Below are positions 23,163-29,626 of a DNA stretch of 29,626 bases, piece after piece. Both the position numbers and the translations under genes were made by a program. Position 1 is the first letter of the stretch. Each line of letters starts with the position of its first letter. Source of the DNA: JBDNBY01 sp039767595 (lineage in GTDB: Bacteria; Pseudomonadota; Alphaproteobacteria; Rhodobacterales; Rhodobacteraceae). The notes under the pieces were generated by a model that was not told where the DNA came from, searched no databases, and was given only the letters and a program-made list of their open reading frames with translations. The stretch is taken from assembly GCA_039767595.1 (NCBI GenBank), contig JBDNBY010000005.1, positions 1-29,626 of the forward strand, given 5' to 3'.

Positions 23163-24677
23163 CTAAGCGCAAAGATTCGAGCGCTCGCGCTGTTCTAGCC
23201 ACGTGATCAGTGATTTTTTATCCATGGGCTTGGCGATGAAATAGCCTTGGCCATATAGAATGCCGCGTTCTGCGAGGGCTGCCATTTCTTCGGCGGTTTC
23301 GATCCCTTCGGCCAAAAGATCGAGGTTAAGCCGGTTGGCAATTGTGCAAAATGTGTCCATCATCTTGGCTTGTTCTATTTCGCTGTTGATATTGTGCACA
23401 AAGCTGCGATCAATTTTTAAACGTGAAATGGCAAAGTTGCGAATGGACGTGATCGACGAATAGCCAGTGCCAAAATCATCCAGATCGATTTTGCACCCCA
23501 TTTGGGACAAGGCCTCTAGGTTATGCTCGAGTTGTTTGTTTGCGCCTTGCGCGATAACAGTCTCTAAAACTTCGATGCTCAACCGATCCGGAGAGAGCTT
23601 GAAGCGATCCAAGTCCCACGCGATTTTATCGACAAAGAATTGCGAGGAGAGCTCGGTTCCCGACGCGTTGATGCTCACGGTTGGAACATGCAGGCCAATC
23701 CGGTCGAGGTCTCGGATGGTCATGAGAGCATGGGTTGTCATGAGTTGGCTCAACCGCTCCATTTGACGGGCGCGGTGCAGCTGCGGGATGAAATCCGCAG
23801 GTGACACAATCCCGCGTTTTGGGTGAATCCATCGGGCCAGAGTTTCCAGACCTGTGACCGTTCCCGTCGCCAGTTCAATTTGTGGTTGGTAATAGCTGGT
23901 GATTTCCCCGAGTTCGAGCCCGCGCACGGCGTCCTCGAGTAGAGATTTTTTGCGCGTGTCTTGGATCATAAGGTTTTGCGAGAAGACTTTGATTGATCCC
24001 CGCCCCGCGCGTTTCGCATCCAAAAGGGCCAGCTCGGACGCTCGGATCAGATGCGTGATATTGCGGGGCACAACATGCGCAAGAACAGCGATGCCAATGC
24101 AGGAATGGATCCACTCTAAACTCTCTTCCATTTTGAGGGGTTGTTCGATCACTGTTTGAATTCGAGTGGCAATTTTTAAGACATTGCTTAGATCCATAGC
24201 CTTGCTTTGGCACATGTAGAGGCCGACACGATTTTCGCCAATCCGGCGGATGAGATCGCTGTTGCGGAATTCTTGTTCGAGCGTGTCGATGATATCCTCG
24301 AACATACTATCGACGGCGTTGGCGCCATGGCGGTCAACTAAGGCTTCGATTTCGTCGATTTCAACTGAAAATAAGGCCTGCCCCTCTGGAATGCCGCGAT
24401 TGCGCGCTTCGGATGCAGCGATGTGTTTTACAAAATCCTGATGGCGGATGATCGTCGCGCGGTCTTGGTCAAGTTTTGGGAATTCTCTGGCCGCTGGGAT
24501 AAGCGCAAGCATTAAGAGCATGGGGAGGACAAAGGCCGTCACGCTTAGGCCGACATCCCCCAATTGCCAATATGTCCCGAAAATAGCAGCGGGCACAAAT
24601 ACTAGCATTTGCGGCCCAATGAGGAGATGATTGAGCCACGAAAACCGAAAGGACCGTGCATTGAGAAAACGTCGCAT
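23163..24677 (-). CDS. GGDEF/EAL protein, probable c-di-GMP phosphodiesterase
   Basis: A 504-aa membrane-anchored protein with two N-terminal hydrophobic segments (about residues 18-35 and 42-62), a degenerate GGDEF domain (about 75-235) and an EAL domain (about 245-495). The GGDEF signature reads RIGENR (145-150), so diguanylate cyclase activity is not expected. The EAL domain keeps its key residues: ETLARW (Glu278), SINASG, DLDDFGTGYSS (Asp400, Asp401), LKIDRSFV (Lys421), AEGIET (Glu457) and GQGY (Gln477). It therefore probably hydrolyses c-di-GMP. An inverted repeat abuts its Shine-Dalgarno. It lies between ttcA and yidC in an otherwise housekeeping cluster. Confidence 0.9.
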   Translation of the reverse strand: MRRFLNARSFRFSWLNHLLIGPQMLVFVPAAIFGTYWQLGDVGLSVTAFVLPMLLMLALIPAAREFPKLDQDRATIIRHQDFVKHIAASEARNRGIPEGQALFSVEIDEIEALVDRHGANAVDSMFEDIIDTLEQEFRNSDLIRRIGENRVGLYMCQSKAMDLSNVLKIATRIQTVIEQPLKMEESLEWIHSCIGIAVLAHVVPRNITHLIRASELALLDAKRAGRGSIKVFSQNLMIQDTRKKSLLEDAVRGLELGEITSYYQPQIELATGTVTGLETLARWIHPKRGIVSPADFIPQLHRARQMERLSQLMTTHALMTIRDLDRIGLHVPTVSINASGTELSSQFFVDKIAWDLDRFKLSPDRLSIEVLETVIAQGANKQLEHNLEALSQMGCKIDLDDFGTGYSSITSIRNFAISRLKIDRSFVHNINSEIEQAKMMDTFCTIANRLNLDLLAEGIETAEEMAALAERGILYGQGYFIAKPMDKKSLITWLEQRERSNLCA

Positions 24678-24686
24678 AGCGTCACC

Positions 24687-24708
24687 TGATCTAACTGTGT
24701 TTAGATCA
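24687..24708 (-). repeat. Inverted repeat abutting the GGDEF/EAL ribosome-binding site
   Basis: TGATCTAA (24687-24694) is mirrored exactly by TTAGATCA (24701-24708) across a 6-nt loop. On the transcribed strand the last base of the stem is the first base of AGGTGA, the presumed Shine-Dalgarno, 5 nt before the start codon. Confidence 0.55.
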
Positions 24709-24736
24709 CGGTAGCGCGCAGGAGCTTTATTGGGCT

Positions 24737-25615
24737 TTAACGTAAATCAGGAATATCGTTAGATTTTGAAAGACCTTGCGCATCTTTGGGGCGCTCGCGG
24801 GGCAAGTCTTTAAAATTGAAAATACTTTGATCTAACAAATGCGAAGGCCGCGTGTTCATTAACGCTCGGAACATCTTTTGACGGCGGCCGGGGCTGTTGG
24901 CTTCCCACCCATCAAGGATCTGTTTCACTTGCTGGCGTTGCAGCCCGTCTTGGGATCCACACAGGTCGCAGGGGATAATTGGATACTCAAGCGCGCGCGC
25001 GAATTTCTCGCAATCCTCTTCGGCCACAAAGGCAAGAGGGCGATAGACAAACAGATCGCCCTCTTCGTTGATCAACTTCGGCGGCATGGTGGCCAAGCGC
25101 GCGCCGTGAAACAGGTTCATGAAAAACGTTTCAAGGATGTCATCACGGTGATGGCCCAAAACGATTGCGCTACAGCCTTCTTCGCGGGCAACACGGTACA
25201 AATGCCCTCGCCGTAGCCGTGAGCATAACGAGCAAAAGGTGCGCCCTTGAGGGATTTTATCGGTGACGATGGAATAGGTGTCTTGATATTCAATGCGGTG
25301 CGGAACGCCCATATCCTCAAGGAATTTTGGCAACACGGTGGATGGAAACCCAGGCTGCCCTTGATCCAAGTTGCAGGCCAACAGCTCAACTGGCAACAGC
25401 CCGCGCCATTGTAATTCATAGAGCACGGCCAATAACGTATAGCTATCTTTGCCGCCAGAGAGGCAGACCAACCACTTGGCGCCCTCTTCGATCATTCCGT
25501 ATTCCGCGATGGCATCACGCACATTGCGCACGATCCGCTTGCGCAGTTTTTTGAACTCGGTCGTGCTTGGCGCCTGTTGAAAGAGCGCGTGGATATCATT
25601 GAGATCATCAAGCAT
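24737..25615 (-). CDS. ttcA: tRNA 2-thiocytidine(32) synthetase TtcA
   Basis: Thiolates cytidine 32 of certain tRNAs, using ATP and a [4Fe-4S] cluster. The 292-aa protein has the PP-loop CLSGGKDSYTLL (SGGKDS at 53-58), the two CxxC pairs CSLC (Cys128, Cys131) and CDLC (Cys216, Cys219), and GHHRDDILETFFMNLF in between. Length and motif order match TtcA and not TtuA or TilS. It starts 2 nt after the yidD stop, so it belongs to the rnpA-yidD transcript. Confidence 0.95.
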   Translation of the reverse strand: MLDDLNDIHALFQQAPSTTEFKKLRKRIVRNVRDAIAEYGMIEEGAKWLVCLSGGKDSYTLLAVLYELQWRGLLPVELLACNLDQGQPGFPSTVLPKFLEDMGVPHRIEYQDTYSIVTDKIPQGRTFCSLCSRLRRGHLYRVAREEGCSAIVLGHHRDDILETFFMNLFHGARLATMPPKLINEEGDLFVYRPLAFVAEEDCEKFARALEYPIIPCDLCGSQDGLQRQQVKQILDGWEANSPGRRQKMFRALMNTRPSHLLDQSIFNFKDLPRERPKDAQGLSKSNDIPDLR

Positions 25616-25617
25616 AA

Positions 25618-25860
25618 CTAGTCCTTTTTACAACATGGTTTTGGTGGCACAGGATCATATCCAGAGCGCCCCCAAGGATGGCAAACGGCCAATCGTTTGA
25701 GGATCAGCCACGAGCCTTTGACGCCGCCATGTGTCTGTAGCGCCTCTAGGGCGTATTGGCTACAGGTCGGTTGAAATCGACAGTTCTGCCCCACGATGGG
25801 GGAGAATGCGACGCGATAGGCGCGCACGGGCAAAGAGAGGACAAAGGCCAACGGGCTCAT
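25618..25860 (-). CDS. yidD: Membrane protein insertion efficiency factor YidD
   Basis: A small (80 aa) membrane-associated protein that assists YidC-dependent insertion. The hallmark motif is CRFQPTCSQYALEAL; the N-terminal amphipathic stretch and the late CHPWGRSGYDPVP are also typical. The start codon overlaps the rnpA stop as ATGA, so translation is coupled. Confidence 0.95.
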   Translation of the reverse strand: MSPLAFVLSLPVRAYRVAFSPIVGQNCRFQPTCSQYALEALQTHGGVKGSWLILKRLAVCHPWGRSGYDPVPPKPCCKKD

Positions 25861-26252
25861 GTCGATGCTGCCTGTTGCGGTGTGTGAAAGTGGCGCAGCG
25901 CATAGCTGAGGTCACGGCGCAGTGTCTCATAGGGCAAGCTGCCGGTTTTGTCAGCCCGTCCGATCAGGACATAGTCCCACCCCGCCTGTCCGTGCATCGC
26001 GACGATCTCGCGGGCCACAGCGCGCAGCCGCCGTTTGGCACGATTGCGCGCCACAGCATTGCCGACCTTTTTGGAGCAGGTATATCCCACGCGCACGGCG
26101 GGCTGATCATCGTGGCGCTGACGCGCTTGCACCATCATTGACGACGTTCCTTTGCGCAGCGCACGGGCGCAGGCCAGAAATTCAGAACGTTTGCGCAAAG
26201 TTTCCACAGTCGGCCCCGTCGTTAGATCATCCATGCTGATGCGAATTGCCAT
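25857..26252 (-). CDS. rnpA: Ribonuclease P protein component
   Basis: The protein subunit of RNase P, which assists the catalytic RNA in maturing tRNA 5' ends. The 131-aa protein has the RNR region VGNAVARNRAKRRLRA and LRKRSEFLACARALRKG near the N-terminus. The ATG at 26252 has AAGG about 8 nt upstream; an in-frame ATG at 26234 (MDDLTTGP) is the alternative. It lies 130 nt from rpmH, separated by a strong hairpin, and is followed by an overlapping yidD. Confidence 0.94.
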   Translation of the reverse strand: MAIRISMDDLTTGPTVETLRKRSEFLACARALRKGTSSMMVQARQRHDDQPAVRVGYTCSKKVGNAVARNRAKRRLRAVAREIVAMHGQAGWDYVLIGRADKTGSLPYETLRRDLSYALRHFHTPQQAAST

Positions 26253-26300
26253 TCATGTGCCTTGATCAAAAGGGCATGTCAAAACGGCCTGTCTAAACAG

Positions 26301-26339
26301 CAAAAGCACACTGCGCAAATCTAGGCGAGTGTGCTTTTG
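26301..26339 (-). terminator. Strong hairpin between rpmH and rnpA
   Basis: CAAAAGCACACT (26301-26312) is mirrored exactly by AGTGTGCTTTTG (26328-26339), a 12-bp stem with a 15-nt loop. The stem has T-rich ends in both directions but no long T-run outside it. It may act as a leaky terminator or as an mRNA end that lets rpmH outproduce rnpA. Confidence 0.6.
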
Positions 26340-26382
26340 AAATCAAATATTCGTTCACTGCACATCGCGCAGTGGTTCGATA

Positions 26383-26517
26383 TTATGCGCTCAGAGACTT
26401 GCGACCACGTGCACGACGTGAGTTCAAGATCTTGCGACCCGCTTTTGTTGCCATGCGTGCACGAAAGCCGTGACGACGCTTACGAACAAGGTTTGAAGGT
26501 TGATATGTGCGTTTCAT
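26383..26517 (-). CDS. rpmH: 50S ribosomal protein L34
   Basis: A 44-residue ribosomal protein. Its translation begins MKRTYQPSNLVRKRRHGFRA and ends GRKSLSA, with the Arg/Lys-rich composition and the MKRTxQPS start typical of L34. AGGAG lies 8 nt before the ATG. It is too short for common length cut-offs but is unmistakable, and it is followed by rnpA as in most bacteria. Confidence 0.98.
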   Translation of the reverse strand: MKRTYQPSNLVRKRRHGFRARMATKAGRKILNSRRARGRKSLSA

Positions 26518-26577
26518 CGCGCCAACTCCTAGGTGAGCATCGAATCTAATCCGATGCGAAATTCATTCAGAGCTGCC

Positions 26578-26606
26578 CTGATAGGCGAGCCTTTGGCACA
26601 AGTCAA
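26578..26606 (-). promoter_or_regulatory. Candidate promoter of rpmH
   Basis: On the minus strand TTGACT (26601-26606) and TATCAG (26578-26583) are separated by exactly 17 nt. The predicted start near 26571 gives a leader of about 54 nt. The leader holds a 6-bp inverted repeat (GCATCG 26537-26542, CGATGC 26552-26557). Confidence 0.65.
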
Positions 26607-27059
26607 ACCATCAGTGTGTTTTTTTGCTCATTGCGTTCAAAAAATTATGACACTGGGCACCAAAGGAAGTGGAATTGATCTAAGCGTTTGGTTGTCGGTG
26701 ACCACTACATTTGTCCTGCCATTTAAGTTTTTAAACTGCGGGGAAGCTGCCATTCGCTGCGGGTGCGAACCCACCTTGGGCTCGGCGCGGACCGGACATT
26801 CCGCCACCTCCCGGCCGCCCATGTCGCACCGCTACCCGCATCGACAAACTTTCAGGCATGCGGAAGTTCGCTGTTGTGGCGCAATCACGTTGCCTTGGGA
26901 ACGGAAGAGGGCATAGCAGCAGACGCTTTAGAGCTGTGCTTTCCTCGCAAGGCATGTGCAGAGTGCAACAATCTCTAAAAACTGGATCGATGGCGTCACG
27001 TAGTACTCGCAATTTTCACAGGACTGTCTAAGGTAGCCTGCAACAGGGAGACGAAACTG
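26607..27059. other. Non-coding stretch with repeat-like fragments
   Basis: No convincing gene was found on either strand; the open frames here lack ribosome-binding sites and family resemblance. The stretch holds three imperfect copies of a short unit, roughly GCGAAxGTCCG, all in minus orientation: 26742-26760, 26790-26804 and 26860-26873. It looks like degraded accessory sequence between the rpmH promoter and the broken ATPase. Confidence 0.55.
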
Positions 27060-27679
27060 GTGGCCAACGCAAAGCAACTCATTGGACTCTTGAAGAGTCA
27101 CGTTGAGGGGAACGAAGAACGATTCTTCGATCTCGCGCTTCAGCTTGCGTCGGCAGAGGAACAAAAGGGTCATACTCGTTTAGCTGAACAGCTTCGTCAG
27201 TGGGTTGAAGCGGGGCAGACACCTAAGTCGCAGACGCCAACCCCAACATTGATCGCCAAGCCACGGGGCGAGTTGGCATCGATCATTGGGACTGCCTATC
27301 CAGAGACCAGGCTGAATGATCTCATCCTACCAGAAGCGGTGTCGTCGGAGCTTGAGCAACTCATCGTCGAGTTCCGCAAACGCGACATCCTGGAGAAACA
27401 TGGTCTGACACCACGGCAACGTGTATTGTTGGCTGGCCCACCAGGCACCGGAAAGACGATGAGCGCATCCGCATAATGGGTGAATTGAAGCTTCCGCTCT
27501 ATTCCGTGCTGTTGCACGGGCTGATTTCAAAGTTCATGGGGGAGACGGCCTCCAAACTGAATGCGATATTCGACGCCGTCAGGACCCAACGCGGTGACTA
27601 CCTGTTCGATGAGATCGATGCCCTTGCCGCCACCAGAGATAGCGACAATGATGTTGGCGAAGCGCGGCGAACTATCTAA
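27060..27679 (+). pseudogene. Broken AAA+ ATPase gene
   Basis: Two fragments of one AAA+ ATPase. Codons from GTG 27060 give 138 residues: a helical N-terminal part (ANAKQLIGLLKSHVEGNEE), then LLAGPPGTGKTMSASA (Walker A), ending at TAA 27474-27476. In another frame the text resumes as MGELKLPLYSV, GLISKFMGETASKLN and DYLFDEIDALAATRD (Walker B), stopping after GEARR. Inserting one base near 27473 rejoins the two parts, so a 1-nt deletion is the simplest explanation. The 3' part (sensor motifs and lid) is absent. I recall intact relatives lying next to subtilisin-like (S8) proteases, including loci reported as anti-phage; no protease is present here. Not expected to be functional. Confidence 0.85.
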
Positions 27680-28039
27680 TGTCGGAAAAGTCCGCACTGT
27701 GTGAATTCACCGTTCACAGATTTTGCATTGGCAGCGAAAGTCCGGTCTGGCGGGCCGCACCGCAGCATCTAACACTCCCGCTCAAGGTCGGCTTTGGGCC
27801 GAAGGTAAATGTGAGAGACTTAACACTTCCCATTGGCTTCTAGCACGTATTGGCGACAAGTACTTCTATAGATGAGATCTACGTCCTTTGCGCCAATATT
27901 GGTGCAAGGCTCTAACGGTTAATGAAATTTATAGTATTTTTGATTTGATATTCCCCCTCTTTCACTCAGCATGGCGGGGCGTGCCGGCACTGCCCGTGAG
28001 ACTGAGCGGCAATGTCAAATCAATATGTCCAGCGCTCTA
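27680..28039. other. Non-coding stretch between the ATPase relic and the histidine kinase gene
   Basis: No gene was found. It holds two plus-oriented copies of the short repeat unit (27684-27699 and 27731-27747), a GTGAATTCAC palindrome (27701-27710), a 20-bp palindrome (27888-27907) and a GTGCCGGCAC palindrome (27981-27990). Confidence 0.55.
27888..27907. repeat. 20-bp near-perfect palindrome
   Basis: The two 10-base halves are TTGCGCCAAT and ATTGGTGCAA. They are exact reverse complements except at one base pair (G against T). The core CCAATATTGG is perfect. It has no loop, so it is more likely a protein-binding site than an RNA hairpin. It lies about 200 nt before the kinase start. Confidence 0.6.
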
Positions 28040-28066
28040 TTGCGATTTTGCAATTGCGTTTATAGT
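28040..28066 (+). promoter_or_regulatory. Candidate promoter of the histidine kinase gene
   Basis: TTGCGA (28040-28045) and TATAGT (28061-28066) are spaced by 15 nt, slightly short. Transcription would start near 28073, which leaves no room for a ribosome-binding site before ATG 28078 and favours ATG 28111. Confidence 0.4.
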
Positions 28067-28110
28067 GGCAAAAGCAGATGCTTGGGCAATTGGGTAACGA
28101 GGCAAAATTG

Positions 28111-29487
28111 ATGTTGCGGTCTTTGTCGGGACGGTTCGTAATGCTCACCACCGTCGTGGTGATCATGGCCGAGGTGTTGATCCTTGTGCCGTCTGTGGCT
28201 CAATTTAGAATCGAGTACCTCAATGCCCGTCTTGAGAGGGCGCAGATTGCCTCGCTTGCTCTTTTGGCGACGGATCGCATTGGGCCGCGTGTGGCCGAAG
28301 AGCTGTTGCGCAATGCCGAAGTGTATAATGTCGTTTTGCGCCGCGATGTCTCAAGAGAATTGATTCTATCCTCGCCCCTGCCAGGTATGATCAGCGCCTC
28401 TTATGATTTGCGAGACGTGGGGCGCGCCGGGGCGCTATGGGATGCGATGGTGCAGCTGTTTGATCCCTCAGATACGGTGATCCGCATCATCGGCGCCCCT
28501 GTCCAACAGGCGGGTCTGGAAATTGAGATCACGTTGGATGCCAAACCACTGAATGCCGCGATGTGGGCCTATCTGTGGGATACGTCCAAAGTCATCACGG
28601 TTGTCGCGATGATCTTGTTGTTGATCACTCTCTTTTTTGCCCGCTTGCTCGTGCTGGCCCCGATCAAACGCCTGATTGCATCGATGCAGGCCTATGCGGC
28701 CAAGCCCAAGGATGCCCGTCAAATGATCACGCCGCAATCTTCTGTGTCCGAGGTCAAAGATGCCGAGATAGCCCTGCGCGCGATGCAAGAGGATCTCTCG
28801 GGGGCGATGCGCCAACAAGAGCGTTTGGTGGCGCTGGGCACATCGGTGGCCAAGATCAGCCATGACTTGCGCAATATCCTCACGACGGCGCAATTGCTCA
28901 CCGATGCGCTGGATATGTCCGAAGATCCGACCGTCAAACGCCTCTCGCCTAAATTGGTGAGCGCCGTGTCGCGTGCGGTGGGCCTTACCGAGGCGACCCT
29001 TGCCTATGGCCGCGCCCAAGAGGCGGCCCCCGTGCTCAAACCGTGTGATATGACCGCGCTGGTCCGAGATGTGATTGAGGCGGAAAAACTCTCTGCGCCG
29101 CAGGTGTCCTTTGACGTGATCGCCCCAGGCCGCGCAATCGCTAGCGTGGACGCCGATCAAACCTATCGCGCGGTGTCGAATTTACTGCGCAACGCGGCCC
29201 AAGCGATGCAGACCGATCCAGATCGGCGCACGGTGACCATCGAGATCGCTGCGGATCCTTCCACAGTGACTGTCGATATAACAGACCAAGGGGGCGGTTT
29301 GCCCGCCGCCGCCCAAGAACACCTGTTTGAGCCGTTTAAATCGCGCGCCCGTCAAGGGGGCACAGGTCTGGGCCTGTCGATTGCCCACGAATTGATCACG
29401 TTGCAAGGGGGGCAGCTGATCCTCGTGTCGTCAAACCCGCACGGGACGCAGTTTCGCATCACCTTACCAAGCGCATCAGTGAATTGA
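28111..29487 (+). CDS. Sensor histidine kinase
   Basis: A 458-aa two-component sensor kinase of unknown signal. It has an N-terminal membrane segment (VMLTTVVVIMAEVLILVP), a sensor loop of about 130 residues, a second membrane segment (VITVVAMILLLITLFFA), a HAMP-like linker, and a dimerisation/phosphoacceptor helix ISHDLRNILTTAQLL with the phosphorylated histidine at about residue 251. The ATP-binding domain has an N-box (NLLRNAAQAM), a G1 box (DQGGG) and a G2 box (GGTGLGLSIAHELI). ATG 28111 has GAGG 8 nt upstream; ATG 28078 is in frame but has no Shine-Dalgarno. No response-regulator gene is adjacent. Confidence 0.9.
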   Translation: MLRSLSGRFVMLTTVVVIMAEVLILVPSVAQFRIEYLNARLERAQIASLALLATDRIGPRVAEELLRNAEVYNVVLRRDVSRELILSSPLPGMISASYDLRDVGRAGALWDAMVQLFDPSDTVIRIIGAPVQQAGLEIEITLDAKPLNAAMWAYLWDTSKVITVVAMILLLITLFFARLLVLAPIKRLIASMQAYAAKPKDARQMITPQSSVSEVKDAEIALRAMQEDLSGAMRQQERLVALGTSVAKISHDLRNILTTAQLLTDALDMSEDPTVKRLSPKLVSAVSRAVGLTEATLAYGRAQEAAPVLKPCDMTALVRDVIEAEKLSAPQVSFDVIAPGRAIASVDADQTYRAVSNLLRNAAQAMQTDPDRRTVTIEIAADPSTVTVDITDQGGGLPAAAQEHLFEPFKSRARQGGTGLGLSIAHELITLQGGQLILVSSNPHGTQFRITLPSASVN

Positions 29488-29506
29488 AAAAAGTTCAAAA
29501 AACCGC

Positions 29507-29533
29507 TTGCGTTTGCCCGACCCCGCTTATAGT
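29507..29533 (+). promoter_or_regulatory. Candidate promoter of tRNA-Arg
   Basis: TTGCGT (29507-29512) and TATAGT (29528-29533) are spaced by 15 nt, with the predicted start a few bases before the tRNA 5' end at 29545. Confidence 0.55.
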
Positions 29534-29544
29534 ACACCCCTCAC

Positions 29545-29621
29545 GGACCGATAGCTCAGCTGGATAGAGTACTTGACTACGAATCAAGGGGTCGGGGGTT
29601 CGAATCCTCCTCGGTCCGCCA
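29545..29621 (+). tRNA. tRNA-Arg (anticodon ACG)
   Basis: A complete 77-nt tRNA. The acceptor arms GGACCGA and TCGGTCC pair fully, with a G discriminator and an encoded CCA. The anticodon arm CTTGA-CTACGAA-TCAAG gives ACG, which is deaminated to ICG by TadA in bacteria and reads CGU, CGC and CGA. The GTTCGAATC T loop is present. Confidence 0.97.
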
Positions 29622-29626
29622 CTAAA

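Noticed and set aside
26533..26916. 127-residue plus-strand open frame running out of the rpmH leader
   Set aside because: Begins inside the rpmH leader opposite its promoter, has no Shine-Dalgarno and no known motif, and runs through the repeat-like fragments.
27060..27679. Programmed ribosomal frameshift in the AAA+ ATPase
   Set aside because: No slippery run or downstream structure is seen at 27473, and the gene also lacks its 3' third, so decay is simpler.
26607..28039. Transposon or integrase in the accessory patch
   Set aside because: No transposase or integrase motif and no clean terminal inverted repeats with target duplication could be found; only short imperfect repeat units.
28468..29160. 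230-residue minus-strand open frame opposite the histidine kinase gene
   Set aside because: The plus strand encodes all kinase boxes; the reverse frame is His/Arg-rich shadow sequence.
29480..29501. Terminator directly after the histidine kinase gene
   Set aside because: Only a 5-bp TTGAA/TTCAA stem with A-rich surroundings is present, too weak to call.
1..29626. CRISPR array
   Set aside because: No regularly spaced direct repeats were seen anywhere in the window.

Overview
The window looks like a chromosomal segment of an alphaproteobacterium of the Rhodobacterales (Roseobacter-type). The case rests on a Rhodobacter-type petABC cluster whose Rieske protein matches the remembered R. capsulatus family pattern, the rpmH-rnpA-yidD...yidC-engB-argB order, and several protein types common in that order (SH3 secreted protein, glyoxylate reductase-like dehydrogenase). 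No species can be named from the sequence alone. Nearly everything is ordinary housekeeping sequence, densely packed, with one degraded accessory patch of about 1.4 kb (26.6-28.0 kb).

Layout. 1-135: tRNA-Lys(UUU), minus strand, with its promoter. 185-2885 (+): dapF, mtaB and a glutathione S-transferase-like gene, each overlapping the next. 3053-5759 (+): petABC (cytochrome bc1 complex), closed by a strong terminator. 5840-9087 (-): thiBPQ thiamine ABC importer behind a TPP riboswitch and a good promoter. 9181-10284 (+): aroC. 10291-11425 (-): a CcdA-like membrane protein and an exported thioredoxin-fold protein. 11472-14060 (-): an EamA transporter, a LysM protein and a secreted rhodanese-like protein. 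14213-17008 (-): folC, accD and a secreted SH3 protein. 17102-18085 (+): a D-2-hydroxyacid dehydrogenase. 18106-18930 (-): ferredoxin/flavodoxin-NADP reductase. 19096-26517 (-): a long co-directional run transcribed as rpmH, rnpA, yidD, ttcA, a GGDEF/EAL gene, yidC, engB, argB and a ferredoxin-like gene. 26607-28039: largely non-coding, holding a broken AAA+ ATPase gene and short repeat-like fragments. 28111-29487 (+): an orphan sensor histidine kinase. 29545-29621: tRNA-Arg(ACG).

How the genes work together. RnpA (tRNA processing), YidD and YidC (membrane insertion) and EngB (ribosome assembly) form the classic growth-linked cluster. In it, ttcA (tRNA 2-thiocytidine) and a c-di-GMP phosphodiesterase-like gene lie between yidD and yidC. 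The CcdA/thioredoxin pair probably passes reducing power across the membrane. ThiBPQ imports thiamine and is probably shut off by TPP through sequestration of the thiB ribosome-binding site.

No complete new system was recognised. The most interesting items are: the frameshifted and truncated AAA+ ATPase, of a type I recall being paired with subtilisin-like proteases in anti-phage loci, flanked by inversely oriented short repeats; a 20-bp palindrome and several other inverted repeats in control regions; a DapF lacking one of its two catalytic cysteines; a rhodanese domain without its cysteine; and a readable switching model for the TPP riboswitch.
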